From NCBI GenBank assembly GCA_048499435.1, contig JASNZW010000001.1:744001-808000 (forward strand): a stretch of DNA of 64,000 nucleotides. Reading direction: 5' to 3'. The notes under the pieces are model-generated. The model searched no databases, was not told the DNA's origin, and saw only the letters and a program-made list of their open reading frames with translations. Source of the stretch: DAOTWC01 sp048499435. GTDB lineage: Bacteria > Chloroflexota > Anaerolineae > Aggregatilineales > Phototrophicaceae. The stretch's first letter is position 1. Each line of letters begins with the position of its first letter. The translations under genes were made by a program, and so were the position numbers. This document shows, piece by piece, positions 33,570 to 44,717 of the stretch.

Positions 33570-33695
33570 GCGCGCTGTTGAGGTTACAGCAAGGTAGGGC
33601 CGCTACAGTGCGCTTGGAGTTCGGCCATCATGGCTGGCGTGTGTGATGGTAAACTGGTGCTAACCGTGCCTGCATGAGTTAATTACGAGGGAAAC

Positions 33696-35108
33696 ATGAA
33701 AGTCATTGTCGCTGGAACGGGGTTCGTCGGCCTGACGCATGCCGCCGTCATCTCGGAATACGGCCATGAGGTCTACGCCTACGATATCAACCCCGATAAA
33801 ATCGCCGCCTATAAATCCGGCGAGCGCGCGCAGATCGAGCGCTTTGTTTACGAGCCGGGGCTGGTGTCTATCGTCAAGGAAAACCTCAACCGCTACCTGT
33901 TTTTCGTGGACGACATCGCGCCGATCATCGAGGGCGCGGACGCCATCTTCCTGTGCCTGCCCACGCCGCCCAACCCCAACGGCTCATCTGACCTCAGCTA
34001 TTATTTCACCGCCGTCAACCACATCGCCGGGCTGCTGGCGCAGCGCCGCGACCAGCGGCGCGTGGTGCTGATCAACAAAAGCACTGTGCCGATCGGCACA
34101 GCGCGCCAGCTTGAGCGCGTCCTGCGCGACCACGCCGTGCCGAACGCCGGCGTGGCCTCAAACCCGGAATTTCTGCCGGAAGGCGACGCGGTGGAGAAAT
34201 CGCGCCGGCCTGACCGGGTGGTGATCGGCGCTGACCACGAGGACGACTTCCGCATCCTGCGCCGCATCTACTCGCAGTTTGTCAACCACGTGCGCATCCG
34301 CTACATCGAAACCACGCCCGAAACCGCCGAATCGATCAAGTACGTGGGCAACACGCTGCTGCTCACCTACATCTCGTTCTGGAACGGCGTGGGCGCGCGC
34401 CTGGCCGAGACGTTCCCCAATGTCATCATGGAGGATCTCAAGCGCGGCGTGACCGCCGACGCGCGCATCAGCACGTGGGGGTCGTATGTCTCCAACGGCG
34501 CGGGCGGGTCGTGCTTCGGCAAGGATATTCAGTCGCTCATCTACCAGTTCCACAACGCCGGCCAGCCGGCCACGCTGCTGGAATCGGTCTACAAGATCAA
34601 CGAGTACCAGAAAACCTATCTGGTGGACCGCGCCGCCGCTGAGGCGGGCGCGAGCTTCAACCAGAAAACGGTCGCGCTGCTGGGCCTGTCGTTCAAACAG
34701 CGCACCAACGACATGCGCGATGCGTCGTCGCTGCAGGTGGTCGAGGCGCTGCTGGGGCGCGGCGTGAGCGCCATCCGCGCCTATGACCCGCTGGCCATCC
34801 ACGAGGCGCGGCGCTTCTTCGACCCGCAGAAAAACCACCTGTTCGAGAAGATCAGCTACCACGACTCCGCCCGTGAGGCGCTGGAAAGCAGCAATATGCT
34901 GTTTATCAGCACCGACTGGGAAGAGTTCCGCGGCCTGTCGCGCACCATCGAAAACACGGTTAAGCCGCCGTACCTCATCATTGACGGGCGGCGCATGATC
35001 CCCGATTACCGCGAGCTGCTGCAGGCTGGCTACGGCTATATCGGCGTTGGCACGCCGTACCTGGCCCCGCAGCACACGCCGGAGGCCGAAAGCCGCGCCC
35101 AGGCCTGA
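33696..35108 (+). CDS. UDP-glucose/GDP-mannose 6-dehydrogenase family enzyme
   Basis: 470 residues. N-terminal Rossmann motif MKVIVAGTGFVGLTHAA, central domain with NPEFLPEGDAVEKSRRPDRVVIGAD, catalytic GAGGSCFGKD (cysteine 273) and the C-terminal UDP-binding domain FKQRTNDMRDASSLQVVEAL. It oxidises a nucleotide sugar at C6 to the uronic acid with two NAD. It likely supplies the glycan-building genes in this window. GAGGGAAAC is the ribosome binding site. Confidence 0.93.
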   Translation: MKVIVAGTGFVGLTHAAVISEYGHEVYAYDINPDKIAAYKSGERAQIERFVYEPGLVSIVKENLNRYLFFVDDIAPIIEGADAIFLCLPTPPNPNGSSDLSYYFTAVNHIAGLLAQRRDQRRVVLINKSTVPIGTARQLERVLRDHAVPNAGVASNPEFLPEGDAVEKSRRPDRVVIGADHEDDFRILRRIYSQFVNHVRIRYIETTPETAESIKYVGNTLLLTYISFWNGVGARLAETFPNVIMEDLKRGVTADARISTWGSYVSNGAGGSCFGKDIQSLIYQFHNAGQPATLLESVYKINEYQKTYLVDRAAAEAGASFNQKTVALLGLSFKQRTNDMRDASSLQVVEALLGRGVSAIRAYDPLAIHEARRFFDPQKNHLFEKISYHDSAREALESSNMLFISTDWEEFRGLSRTIENTVKPPYLIIDGRRMIPDYRELLQAGYGYIGVGTPYLAPQHTPEAESRAQA

Positions 35109-35232
35109 CGCGCTTAGCGGGCGGCTGGCGGCTTAACAGCGCCGCCAGCCGCCGCCCCTTTCACATCAAACGCCGCAACCTGCGCGCCGCCTGTGCGTAA
35201 AAGAAAGTGTAAGACCACAGGGAGGTTCGCAG

Positions 35233-35652
35233 ATGACTGCTTACGATTACAACGAGAAACCAAAGCGCACGCTGGTGTACGACCTGGCCCCAGTCAGCGC
35301 GCGGCTGACGGCGCTGATCATTGACACGCTGCTGCTTGCCACGCTCACGAGCGTGTTCGCCGTCGCCGGGCGCGGCCCGGCGGGCACGGCTGTCGGCCTG
35401 CTGCTGGGTGTGGGCTATCACTGGTATTTCCTGACGCAGCACAACGGCCAGACGCCCGGCAAACTGGTCATGGGCATCCGCGTGATCAAGGCGGACGGCA
35501 GCCGTCTGACCGGCACGGACGCGGCGGTGCGCTACCTGGGCTACTATCTCAACACCGCCTTCTTCATGCTGGGCTGGCTGTGGGCGCTGGCAGACATCAA
35601 TCACCAGGGCCTGCACGACAAGCTGGCGAATACGTTTGTCGTGCTGGCGTAA
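35233..35652 (+). CDS. RDD-family membrane protein, copy 1
   Basis: 139 residues, three to four helices, with the RDD marks ARLTALIIDTLLLATL (Arg and Asp of the first helix), HNGQTPGKLVMGIRVIKADG and GLHDKLANTFVV. The family is poorly characterised; some members affect ion homeostasis. The ribosome binding site GGGAGG is clear. Confidence 0.9.
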   Translation: MTAYDYNEKPKRTLVYDLAPVSARLTALIIDTLLLATLTSVFAVAGRGPAGTAVGLLLGVGYHWYFLTQHNGQTPGKLVMGIRVIKADGSRLTGTDAAVRYLGYYLNTAFFMLGWLWALADINHQGLHDKLANTFVVLA

Positions 35653-35714
35653 CGCGGATTACAATTGATGCAGCGCATTCGCTGCGGCAGCATCGTATTA
35701 AGGGGGATATGCAC

Positions 35715-36101
35715 ATGGGCAGCAGCACTTACACCCTGGCCGATCACGGCCCGCGCCTGATCTCCGCCATCATTGACGGTATTCTGGTCGGCATTGTGAC
35801 CGGCCTGCTGACCGGCTATGGCCACGAAGCGGGCGGCGTTCTCAGCTTTTTCATCGGCCTGGCCTATTACTGGTACTTCTGGACGCGCCAGGACGGCCGC
35901 ACACCCGGCAAGCAGGTCATGCGGCTGAAGGTTATCAAAGTGGACGGCACGCCTATCAGCGATTCCGACGCCATCGTCCGCTACTTTGGCTATCTGATCA
36001 ACACCGCCGTCATCCTGCTGGGCTGGCTGTGGGTGCTTGTGGACGCCAATCATCAGGGCTGGCACGACAAACTTGCCAAGACCTATGTAGTGGTGGCTTA
36101 A
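35715..36101 (+). CDS. RDD-family membrane protein, copy 2
   Basis: 128 residues. I choose the ATG at 35715: the site AGGGGG lies eight bases upstream, while the ATG at 35709 is only two bases from it. RDD marks: GPRLISAIIDGILVGIV, QDGRTPGKQVMRLKVIKVDG, GWHDKLAKTYVVVA. It is a close paralog of the gene 62 bases upstream. Confidence 0.9.
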   Translation: MGSSTYTLADHGPRLISAIIDGILVGIVTGLLTGYGHEAGGVLSFFIGLAYYWYFWTRQDGRTPGKQVMRLKVIKVDGTPISDSDAIVRYFGYLINTAVILLGWLWVLVDANHQGWHDKLAKTYVVVA

Positions 36102-36113
36102 GCGCGCCGGCTG

Positions 36114-37241
36114 ATGCCCCGCCTGTTCGTTGCCACCGGCATCTTTCACCCGGAGCCGGGCGGCCCGGCGACCTATCTCCACGAGCTGCTGCCGGCGCTG
36201 CTGGCGCGCGGCTGGGAGGTGCGCCTGCTGACCTACGGCAGCGGCCCGTCCGCTGGCTATCCCTACCCGGTGACGCGCATCCCGCGCCGTGCGCTGCCGC
36301 TGCGCGTGGCTGATTACGCCCGCGCCGCCCGCCCGCTGCTGCGCTGGGCCGACCTCACGTACATCCACACGCTCGGCCTGCCGCTGCTGACCGGCGGCGG
36401 GCCGCGCCTGCTCAAGATCGTGGGCGACCAGGCCTGGGAGCGCGCCGTCCGGCGCGGCTGGGTCGCCCCCACTACCGACATTGACGCCTTCCAGGTAACG
36501 CGCTACAGCCCGCTGGTGACGGCGCAGCAGGCCGCCCGCGCGCGCGAAGTGCGCGGCATGGACGGCGTGATCGTCCCCAGCGAATACCTGCGCCGCATGG
36601 TGCTTGGCTGGGGCGCGGACCCGCCGCGCGTGCAGGTGATCTACAACGCGCTGCCCGCCGAAGAACCTGCCGCGCCAGCTATGGCGCAGGCGGCGGCGCG
36701 GCAGCGCCTGGGCCTGGACGCGGACGCGCCGGTTGTGTTCACGGCGGCGCGCCTCACGCCCTGGAAAGGCGTGGACTATCTGATCGCGGCGGCGCAGCGC
36801 GTGCCAGCGCTGCGCCTGCTGGTGGCCGGTGACGGCGACGCGCTGCCCGCGCTCCAGCGGCTGGCGGCGGCAAACCCGCGCGTGACGCTGCTGGGCCGCC
36901 TCCCGCGCGAGCAGGTGGCGCTCTACATGCGCGCCGCTGACTATTTCGCGCTTTACTCTGGCTATGAGGGCCTGTCGCACGTGCTACTGGAGAGCCTGCG
37001 CGCTGGCACACCGGTTATCGCCAGCGACAAAGGCGGCAACCCGGAAGTCGTGACGCACGGCGTCAACGGGCTGCTGGTTCCCTACGCTGACGCGGACGCG
37101 CTGGCGGCGGCGCTGGCGGCGGCGTTCCAGCCGGGCGTGCGCGCGGCGCTGGCCGCCAACAGCGGGCGCGGGCTGGCGCGCTTCACGTTCGAGACAATGG
37201 TCGAACAGACGCACGCCGCGCTGCTGGCGCGCGCGCGTTAG
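36114..37241 (+). CDS. GT4-family glycosyltransferase
   Basis: 375 residues: N-terminal acceptor domain FVATGIFHPEPGGPATYLHELL and donor domain FTAARLTPWKGVDYLIAAAQ, with YEGLSHVLLESLRAGTPVIASDKGG carrying the E-x7-E pair. It likely works with the nearby sugar dehydrogenase. Its last four bases overlap the end of the convergent 37238-38023 gene. Confidence 0.93.
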   Translation: MPRLFVATGIFHPEPGGPATYLHELLPALLARGWEVRLLTYGSGPSAGYPYPVTRIPRRALPLRVADYARAARPLLRWADLTYIHTLGLPLLTGGGPRLLKIVGDQAWERAVRRGWVAPTTDIDAFQVTRYSPLVTAQQAARAREVRGMDGVIVPSEYLRRMVLGWGADPPRVQVIYNALPAEEPAAPAMAQAAARQRLGLDADAPVVFTAARLTPWKGVDYLIAAAQRVPALRLLVAGDGDALPALQRLAAANPRVTLLGRLPREQVALYMRAADYFALYSGYEGLSHVLLESLRAGTPVIASDKGGNPEVVTHGVNGLLVPYADADALAAALAAAFQPGVRAALAANSGRGLARFTFETMVEQTHAALLARAR

Positions 37242-38023
37242 CCCGTCTCGATCACCAGCTCGGCGAGGCGCAGCGTCTGCGGCGCGGCCAGCGGCAGCAG
37301 GCCGAAGCCGAAGCGCCCCTGCGGCGTCACGACAGCGTACTGATTGTCCACCCAGGCGACAAACCCCAGTGGGCCGCGCGGCGCGCAGGGCGCGCGGTGA
37401 ACCAGCGCGCCGTCCACCGTGAACAGCGCGCTGTCCGGCTGCCAGTCCAGCGTGTAGGTGTGCCAGCCGGCCAGCAGCGCCGGGTCAAGCAGGCGCTCGC
37501 TCACGCCAATCGCGCGCTGCCCCACCGGCCACAGGCGCTCATACAGCGCCGAGACGCGCATCAGCAGCGCGCCAGCCGGCGCGGCGGGCAGCAGCGCCAG
37601 GAACGGCCAGCGCGCCGCGTTGAGCGTGGCCGCTTTCCAGCCGGGGCCGGGCACGCCCCGCGCCAGCCGCATATCGCTGGGCGGCGACGAGAAGAAGAAC
37701 CAGACCGCCTGCGGCAGCCGCAGCGCTGCCTGCCCTGGCGTGAACGGCTGGTTCCAGAAGCCGAAGCCCGCCGTCCCGCGCAGCGCGTCCGCGCCGGGCG
37801 CGCAGCAGGCGCGCACCGTCAGCCGCAGTGGGGGCCGCCAGCGGAAGCCCGCCGCCGCGCCGTAATCGCTGATCTGCGCGTCGCTGTAGACGCCGGGCGC
37901 GGCTGGCCCGGCCGTCAGCTCAAGCTGGCGCGGGGCCGGGCGCGCGCGCGCCGGGCCGATGGCGGTCAGCCGCCAGGGCGGGGCGGGCGGGGCGTCAAGG
38001 CGCGGCTGCTCGCGCAGACTCAC
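37238..38023 (-). CDS. Concanavalin-A-like (GH16-like) protein of unknown function
   Basis: 261 residues from a GTG at 38023, whose GTGA overlaps the stop of the upstream gene. GFWNQPFT, then LAGWHTYTLDWQPDSALFTVDGALVHR resemble the jelly-roll of GH16 and related lectin-like folds (HxYxxxWxPxxxxxxVDG), but the catalytic ExDxxE motif of GH16 is not present. It has no signal peptide. Probably a sugar-binding or accessory protein. Confidence 0.6.
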   Translation of the reverse strand: MSLREQPRLDAPPAPPWRLTAIGPARARPAPRQLELTAGPAAPGVYSDAQISDYGAAAGFRWRPPLRLTVRACCAPGADALRGTAGFGFWNQPFTPGQAALRLPQAVWFFFSSPPSDMRLARGVPGPGWKAATLNAARWPFLALLPAAPAGALLMRVSALYERLWPVGQRAIGVSERLLDPALLAGWHTYTLDWQPDSALFTVDGALVHRAPCAPRGPLGFVAWVDNQYAVVTPQGRFGFGLLPLAAPQTLRLAELVIETG

Positions 38024-39024
38024 AGCGAGACGAGGCGCTTGGCGACACGGAGCTGCTTGGGGAACACCGGCAGGAAGTCGAGCAGCGTCTGGTAGCGGCC
38101 GGCCTCGCGTTCCTGCAGGTAGCGGCGCAGGACGCTGATCATGCCCGGCAGGATCGCCATCCCCTGGGCTTTGCGCGCCATCAGCACGTAGGCATCGGCC
38201 TCTTTCTGGCTGACATAATCCTCCAGATAGATGGCGACCGCCGCCGCGATAAACAGCGCGACGAACTGGTCTTCCCAACTGGGATGCAGGGCGCGGAACT
38301 GGTCGCTCACGGGCAGCGGCGCGGCGGTGACGGCCGCCAGCCGGTCGCTGTGCGCGCGCAGATAGCCCAGCAGCAGCACACGGCCATACTGCCCCAGCGC
38401 CGCGCGGTAGACGTGCGTGGGGTCCTCGTCGAACGGCCAGGGCGGGCTGTCGCCCCACGCCAGGCGCGGCGGCACAATGCACACCAGCTCGTCAGCCAGC
38501 CGCACGCCAATTTCCTGGTCAGCGGGGTATGACACGCTGGGGATAAACGTCAGCTGGCTGGGCACAGCCTCGACAAAGCGCAGCAGAAACGGCCTGAAGG
38601 CCGCCCGCGCGAACACGCGCTGCGCCTGCGCCTGCGCCCGCTGCCAGGGCGCGTCCTCGCTTTGCCACCACGCGGCCAGGCCCGTTTGCTCGTAAAACGC
38701 CTTAAGCTGGGCCGACCAGCGCGGCGGGACCCACGCCGGCTCTGCGCCCGCCAGCGGCTCCAGCGCCGGCCACGACAGGCCCAGCGCATACGTGAAGATG
38801 GCCTCCAGCGGCGCGCCCTGGTCGAGCAGGCCCTGCAGCCCCAGCACAGCGGGGTGAGCGCGGTGGTCGGCCAGGAAGCGGACGGTGGCGCGGGCGTGGG
38901 CGTGCGTGCCGTGCGGCCGGCGCTGCTGGGCCTGCGCCGGCCAGTCGGTCGCGGCCAGCGCCGCCGACATCAGGCGGATGCGGTCGTCCAGTCTTACGCT
39001 TACGTCGTGGTGGTCGGTGTTCAT
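38020..39024 (-). CDS. DUF4932-like protein
   Basis: 334 residues. The opening VSVRLDDRIRLMSAALAAT, followed by ARATVRFLADHRAHPAVLGLQGLLDQGAPLEAIFTYAL, matches the arrangement of DUF4932 proteins (xVRLDxRxELM... HPAV...). No metalloprotease HExxH is visible. It is coupled by overlap to the lectin-fold gene. Function unknown. Confidence 0.6.
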   Translation of the reverse strand: MNTDHHDVSVRLDDRIRLMSAALAATDWPAQAQQRRPHGTHAHARATVRFLADHRAHPAVLGLQGLLDQGAPLEAIFTYALGLSWPALEPLAGAEPAWVPPRWSAQLKAFYEQTGLAAWWQSEDAPWQRAQAQAQRVFARAAFRPFLLRFVEAVPSQLTFIPSVSYPADQEIGVRLADELVCIVPPRLAWGDSPPWPFDEDPTHVYRAALGQYGRVLLLGYLRAHSDRLAAVTAAPLPVSDQFRALHPSWEDQFVALFIAAAVAIYLEDYVSQKEADAYVLMARKAQGMAILPGMISVLRRYLQEREAGRYQTLLDFLPVFPKQLRVAKRLVSL

Positions 39025-39131
39025 TAGCCCGGTTCCAGCGCGTGGGTTGAGTCTGTCCTCATTGTAAAGGGCATCCTACAGCGCGGCAAGCAAGGATTCG
39101 TTAACGCGCGGGCGGGGGCCAGGGCGCGAAA

Positions 39132-39157
39132 CCCCCTCAGCCGGGCGGCTGAGGGGG
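39132..39157 (-). terminator. Strong hairpin downstream of aceA
   Basis: An 11-bp perfect stem (CCCCCTCAGCC with GGCTGAGGGGG) with a 4-base loop, 30 bases after the aceA stop. On the minus strand the tail is only TTTCG, so termination may be partial. The rest of 39025-39186 shows nothing else. Confidence 0.6.
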
Positions 39158-39186
39158 CGGGTATGTGAACGTGGGGCAGCGCCAGC

Positions 39187-40533
<1,347 letters not shown>

Positions 40534-40599
40534 GTTGTTTGTCCTTTGGCGGTCAGGTGACAGAACTTATGCGGTCGTTAGTTTTACTCTGAGCCTCAT

Positions 40600-40628
40600 C
40601 CCGCCCTGCCCGAAAGGGCCTGGGCGGG
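40600..40628 (-). other. Stem-loop between malate synthase and isocitrate lyase
   Basis: CCCGCCC/GGGCGGG and GCCC/GGGC stack around a 4-base loop, with a small bulge. It has no T run, so it may be an mRNA-processing or attenuation element that sets aceB/aceA ratios rather than a terminator. Confidence 0.45.
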
Positions 40629-40634
40629 CGCAGC

Positions 40635-42224
<1,590 letters not shown>

Positions 42225-42344
42225 CCTCCCGTTCCTTTCACGCCTGCGTCAGTTCAGGCCGCCAGCCAGCGTGCAGGCAGCAGTTGGCGGCGGTAACAGC
42301 GCGCCTCGCAGTTGTGTAATGCAATGCAGCGGCGATGAGGCTTT

Positions 42345-42388
42345 TGTGACGATATTCACAGTGTAGGGCAGGACAGCATAAAAGACAA
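42345..42388 (-). promoter_or_regulatory. aceB promoter with CRP-type palindrome over the -10/start
   Basis: On the minus strand TTGTCT (42388-42383), 17 bases, TACACT (42365-42360). Directly adjoining is TGTGA-N6-TCACA (42345-42360), a perfect match to the CRP/FNR-superfamily consensus. It would cover about -8 to +8, a repressing position. The leader to the ATG is then about 130 bases; the rest of 42225-42477 holds nothing else I recognise. Confidence 0.62.
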
Positions 42389-42477
42389 CGCCAGCAGGCT
42401 ATGAAAACTGGCTGATCTTTTCCGACACTGTGTATTAATCTAACGGGGGTTTAATTAGCGCGCGGCGCGGCGTGGGC

Positions 42478-42517
42478 AAAAACAGAACGCCAGCGCGTGC
42501 GCTGGCGTTCTGTTTTT
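42478..42517 (-). terminator. Bidirectional terminator after tRNA-Val
   Basis: A 19-bp perfect inverted repeat with a 2-base centre. Each arm ends in five A or T, so it gives a G/C stem with a T tail on either strand. It separates tRNA-Val from the aceB promoter. Confidence 0.88.
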
Positions 42518-42525
42518 CGGGCTTG

Positions 42526-42598
42526 TGGGCAATATAGGACTCGAACCTATAACCCCTCCCACGTCAAAGGAGTGCTCTGCCAATTGAGCTAATTGCCC
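42526..42598 (-). tRNA. tRNA-Val, anticodon GAC
   Basis: The cloverleaf folds fully: acceptor GGGCAAT/ATTGCCC, D stem GCTC/GAGC, anticodon stem CTCCT/GGGAG (one wobble) with loop TTGACGT, T arm ATAGG-TTCGAGT-CCTAT, discriminator A. CCA is not encoded. The anticodon GAC reads valine GTC/GTT. Confidence 0.97.
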
Positions 42599-42608
42599 GA
42601 CACCGCTA

Positions 42609-42636
42609 AGTATAGCCGATCCGCGCTGATTTGCAA
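42609..42636 (-). promoter_or_regulatory. Promoter of tRNA-Val
   Basis: TTGCAA (42636-42631), 16 bases, TATACT (42614-42609). The predicted start is a few bases before the tRNA 5' end at 42598. Confidence 0.72.
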
Positions 42637-42663
42637 GGGCGCGCGCGTGCCGGCCCCGCCGTT

Positions 42664-44619
42664 TTATTGTTCCGCCCGGAAAAAAGCCGTCACGGTGGCG
42701 TCGGCGTCCGGCGTGCGGTAGCTGCGCTCCGCCGCGCCGCCGTCTGACCAGCGCTCGAACACGTAGCTGACGCCGTCCACCGTCTGCGGCAGCGCGGCGA
42801 TAGCCCGCTGCATGCCGACCACGCTGACCATCCGGTGCGGCGTGCTCTGCACGCCATTCTCGATCACGAGGCTCAGCCCCGGCGGCTCGGTTACAAAATC
42901 AATGCTGACCACGTGCGGCTGAACATCCACAAAAGCGTGCGCGTCCAGGCCGCTGGAATCGGTGACGGTCAGGTTAACGCGGTAGAACACACTGGTCGAG
43001 GTCTGGCCGGTGGTGGGGATGGTGAACGTCCCGGCGCTAAGGCCGGGCTGCGCTGGCAGGAACGGAAAGGCGAAGCGCGTGAAGTGGAAATCAACCTTCC
43101 ACGTCAGCGCCGCCGGCGGCAGCTCGCCGTCGTCGGCGTCCTGCCCCCGGCCCGCGAACGCGATCGTGTCGCCGGCGGCGTACAGCGTCCCCGGCAGCGG
43201 CGCTTCGATCACCGCCTCCGGCCGGCTGCCAGGCATAACCGCCAGCAGCGCCGCGCGGCTTTCCGCCGCGCCGCGCGCGTTCGACACAACACAGGCGAAC
43301 AGCGCGCCGTCATCAGCCAGCGCCGCCTGTTCGATGGTGTAGGTGGCCTCGGTCGCGCCGCTGATCTCAACGCCGTCGCGCTGCCAGCGGTAGTCCAGCG
43401 GGCCTTCGCCGGCGGCGGCGCAGACAAACGCCGCTGTTTCGCCCGCCGCCAGCCGCAGATCGCCAGGGTGGCGCAGCATCTGCGGGGCCATGCCCGGCGT
43501 ATAATCCACCCGGTAGAGCGCGCCCGTGCCGCCCGGCGCGGCCTGGGCGACGTAATACAGATAGCCCGCCGGCATCACCAGCAGGTCCACGATGCCGTAA
43601 GCCTCGGTTTCGATCACGTCGTACACCCGGTCCTCGGCCGGGTCATAGCGCTTGATCCAGTTGCGGCAGAAGTCAGTGAACAGATAGTCGTCCACGTAGT
43701 CGGCGGGGAACTGAACCTGCTGCGGCGCGTAAAACCTGCCGCTGGTGATGGCGCAGCCGTGAACCGGCCCCTCAACGCCGTGCGGATAGGCGAACAGCGG
43801 GCCGTCAACGCCTTCAGCGTCGGTGTAGCCCTCGGTCATGGGCCAGCCGTAATTGGCCCCCGCGCGCCCCCGGTTGATTTCCTCCCAGCTCCCCTGGCCC
43901 ACCTCGTTGATAAACAGCTCGCCAGTGCGCGGGTGCAGGTCAAAGCTGAACGGGTTGCGCAGCCCGTAAGCCCACACCTCCGGGACAGCGCCCTCGACGC
44001 CCACAAACGGGTTGTCGTCAGGCGCGCTGCCGTCGGTGTTGAGGCGCAGAATCTTGCCCGACAGGTTATAGAGCGCCTGCGCGTTGGGCGGGTAGGTGTT
44101 GTCGCCCACGCCCAGATACAGCTTGCCGTCCGGCCCGAACAGCAGTTGGCCGCCGTTGTGGTCGGTCGCGCCGTTGAGCGGCGGCATTTCGATCAGCACC
44201 TGCTCGCTGGCGGGCAGCGCCGTGTCGCCGGTGACGCTGAAGCGGCTGAGGCGGTTGTGAATTTCGCCGGCGGTGCTGGTGTAGTAGACATAGACGTAGC
44301 CGTTGTCGGCGAAAGCGGGGTCAAAAGCCAGCCCCAGCAGGCCGCTCTCGCCCACCGGGCTAACGTCCAGGCTGAGGAACGGCGTCGGCAGCAGCGCGCC
44401 GTCGCGCACAATGCGGATCGTGCCCACCTGCTCAACGATGAACAGGCTGCGGCCATCCGGGGCCAGCACCAGCCGCGACGGGTTGGCAAGCCCATCCACG
44501 ACCAGCGTTTCCGCCGCCGCGCCGTCGGCCTGCGCCTGAACAGGCGCGCCAGCGGCGGCCAGCAGCGCCAGGCCCAGCAGCAGCGCGCGGGGGCACAGGT
44601 GTGTCAACCGTAGAAGCAT
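42664..44619 (-). CDS. PQQ-type glucose/sorbosone dehydrogenase with Ig-like and PKD-like domains
   Basis: About 651 residues from the ATG at 44619, behind AGAGGT; the in-frame GTG at 44625 overlaps that site. A signal peptide is followed by a six-bladed sugar dehydrogenase propeller (about 40-380): ANPSRLVLAPDGRSLFIVEQVG, GLLGLAFDPAF, DHNGGQLLFGPDGKLYLGVGD, WAYGLRNPFSFDL, GRAGANYGWP. An Ig-like domain (HPGDLRLAAGETAAFVCAA) and a PKD-like region follow. Secreted; either a quinoprotein dehydrogenase or a binding propeller, since the cofactor cannot be confirmed. Confidence 0.9.
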   Translation of the reverse strand: MLLRLTHLCPRALLLGLALLAAAGAPVQAQADGAAAETLVVDGLANPSRLVLAPDGRSLFIVEQVGTIRIVRDGALLPTPFLSLDVSPVGESGLLGLAFDPAFADNGYVYVYYTSTAGEIHNRLSRFSVTGDTALPASEQVLIEMPPLNGATDHNGGQLLFGPDGKLYLGVGDNTYPPNAQALYNLSGKILRLNTDGSAPDDNPFVGVEGAVPEVWAYGLRNPFSFDLHPRTGELFINEVGQGSWEEINRGRAGANYGWPMTEGYTDAEGVDGPLFAYPHGVEGPVHGCAITSGRFYAPQQVQFPADYVDDYLFTDFCRNWIKRYDPAEDRVYDVIETEAYGIVDLLVMPAGYLYYVAQAAPGGTGALYRVDYTPGMAPQMLRHPGDLRLAAGETAAFVCAAAGEGPLDYRWQRDGVEISGATEATYTIEQAALADDGALFACVVSNARGAAESRAALLAVMPGSRPEAVIEAPLPGTLYAAGDTIAFAGRGQDADDGELPPAALTWKVDFHFTRFAFPFLPAQPGLSAGTFTIPTTGQTSTSVFYRVNLTVTDSSGLDAHAFVDVQPHVVSIDFVTEPPGLSLVIENGVQSTPHRMVSVVGMQRAIAALPQTVDGVSYVFERWSDGGAAERSYRTPDADATVTAFFRAEQ

Positions 44620-44717
44620 ATTCACCTCTTGTCGTCAGGATAACCGCTCGGCGATTTTACCGCCGCCGCCGCGCCGCGCTTGTTATGGTTGCATTAGAAA
44701 AATCCCGCGCAGGGTTT

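Noticed and set aside
40600..40628. Intrinsic terminator between aceB and aceA
   Set aside because: The hairpin lacks a T run on the transcribed strand, so I list it only as a stem-loop.
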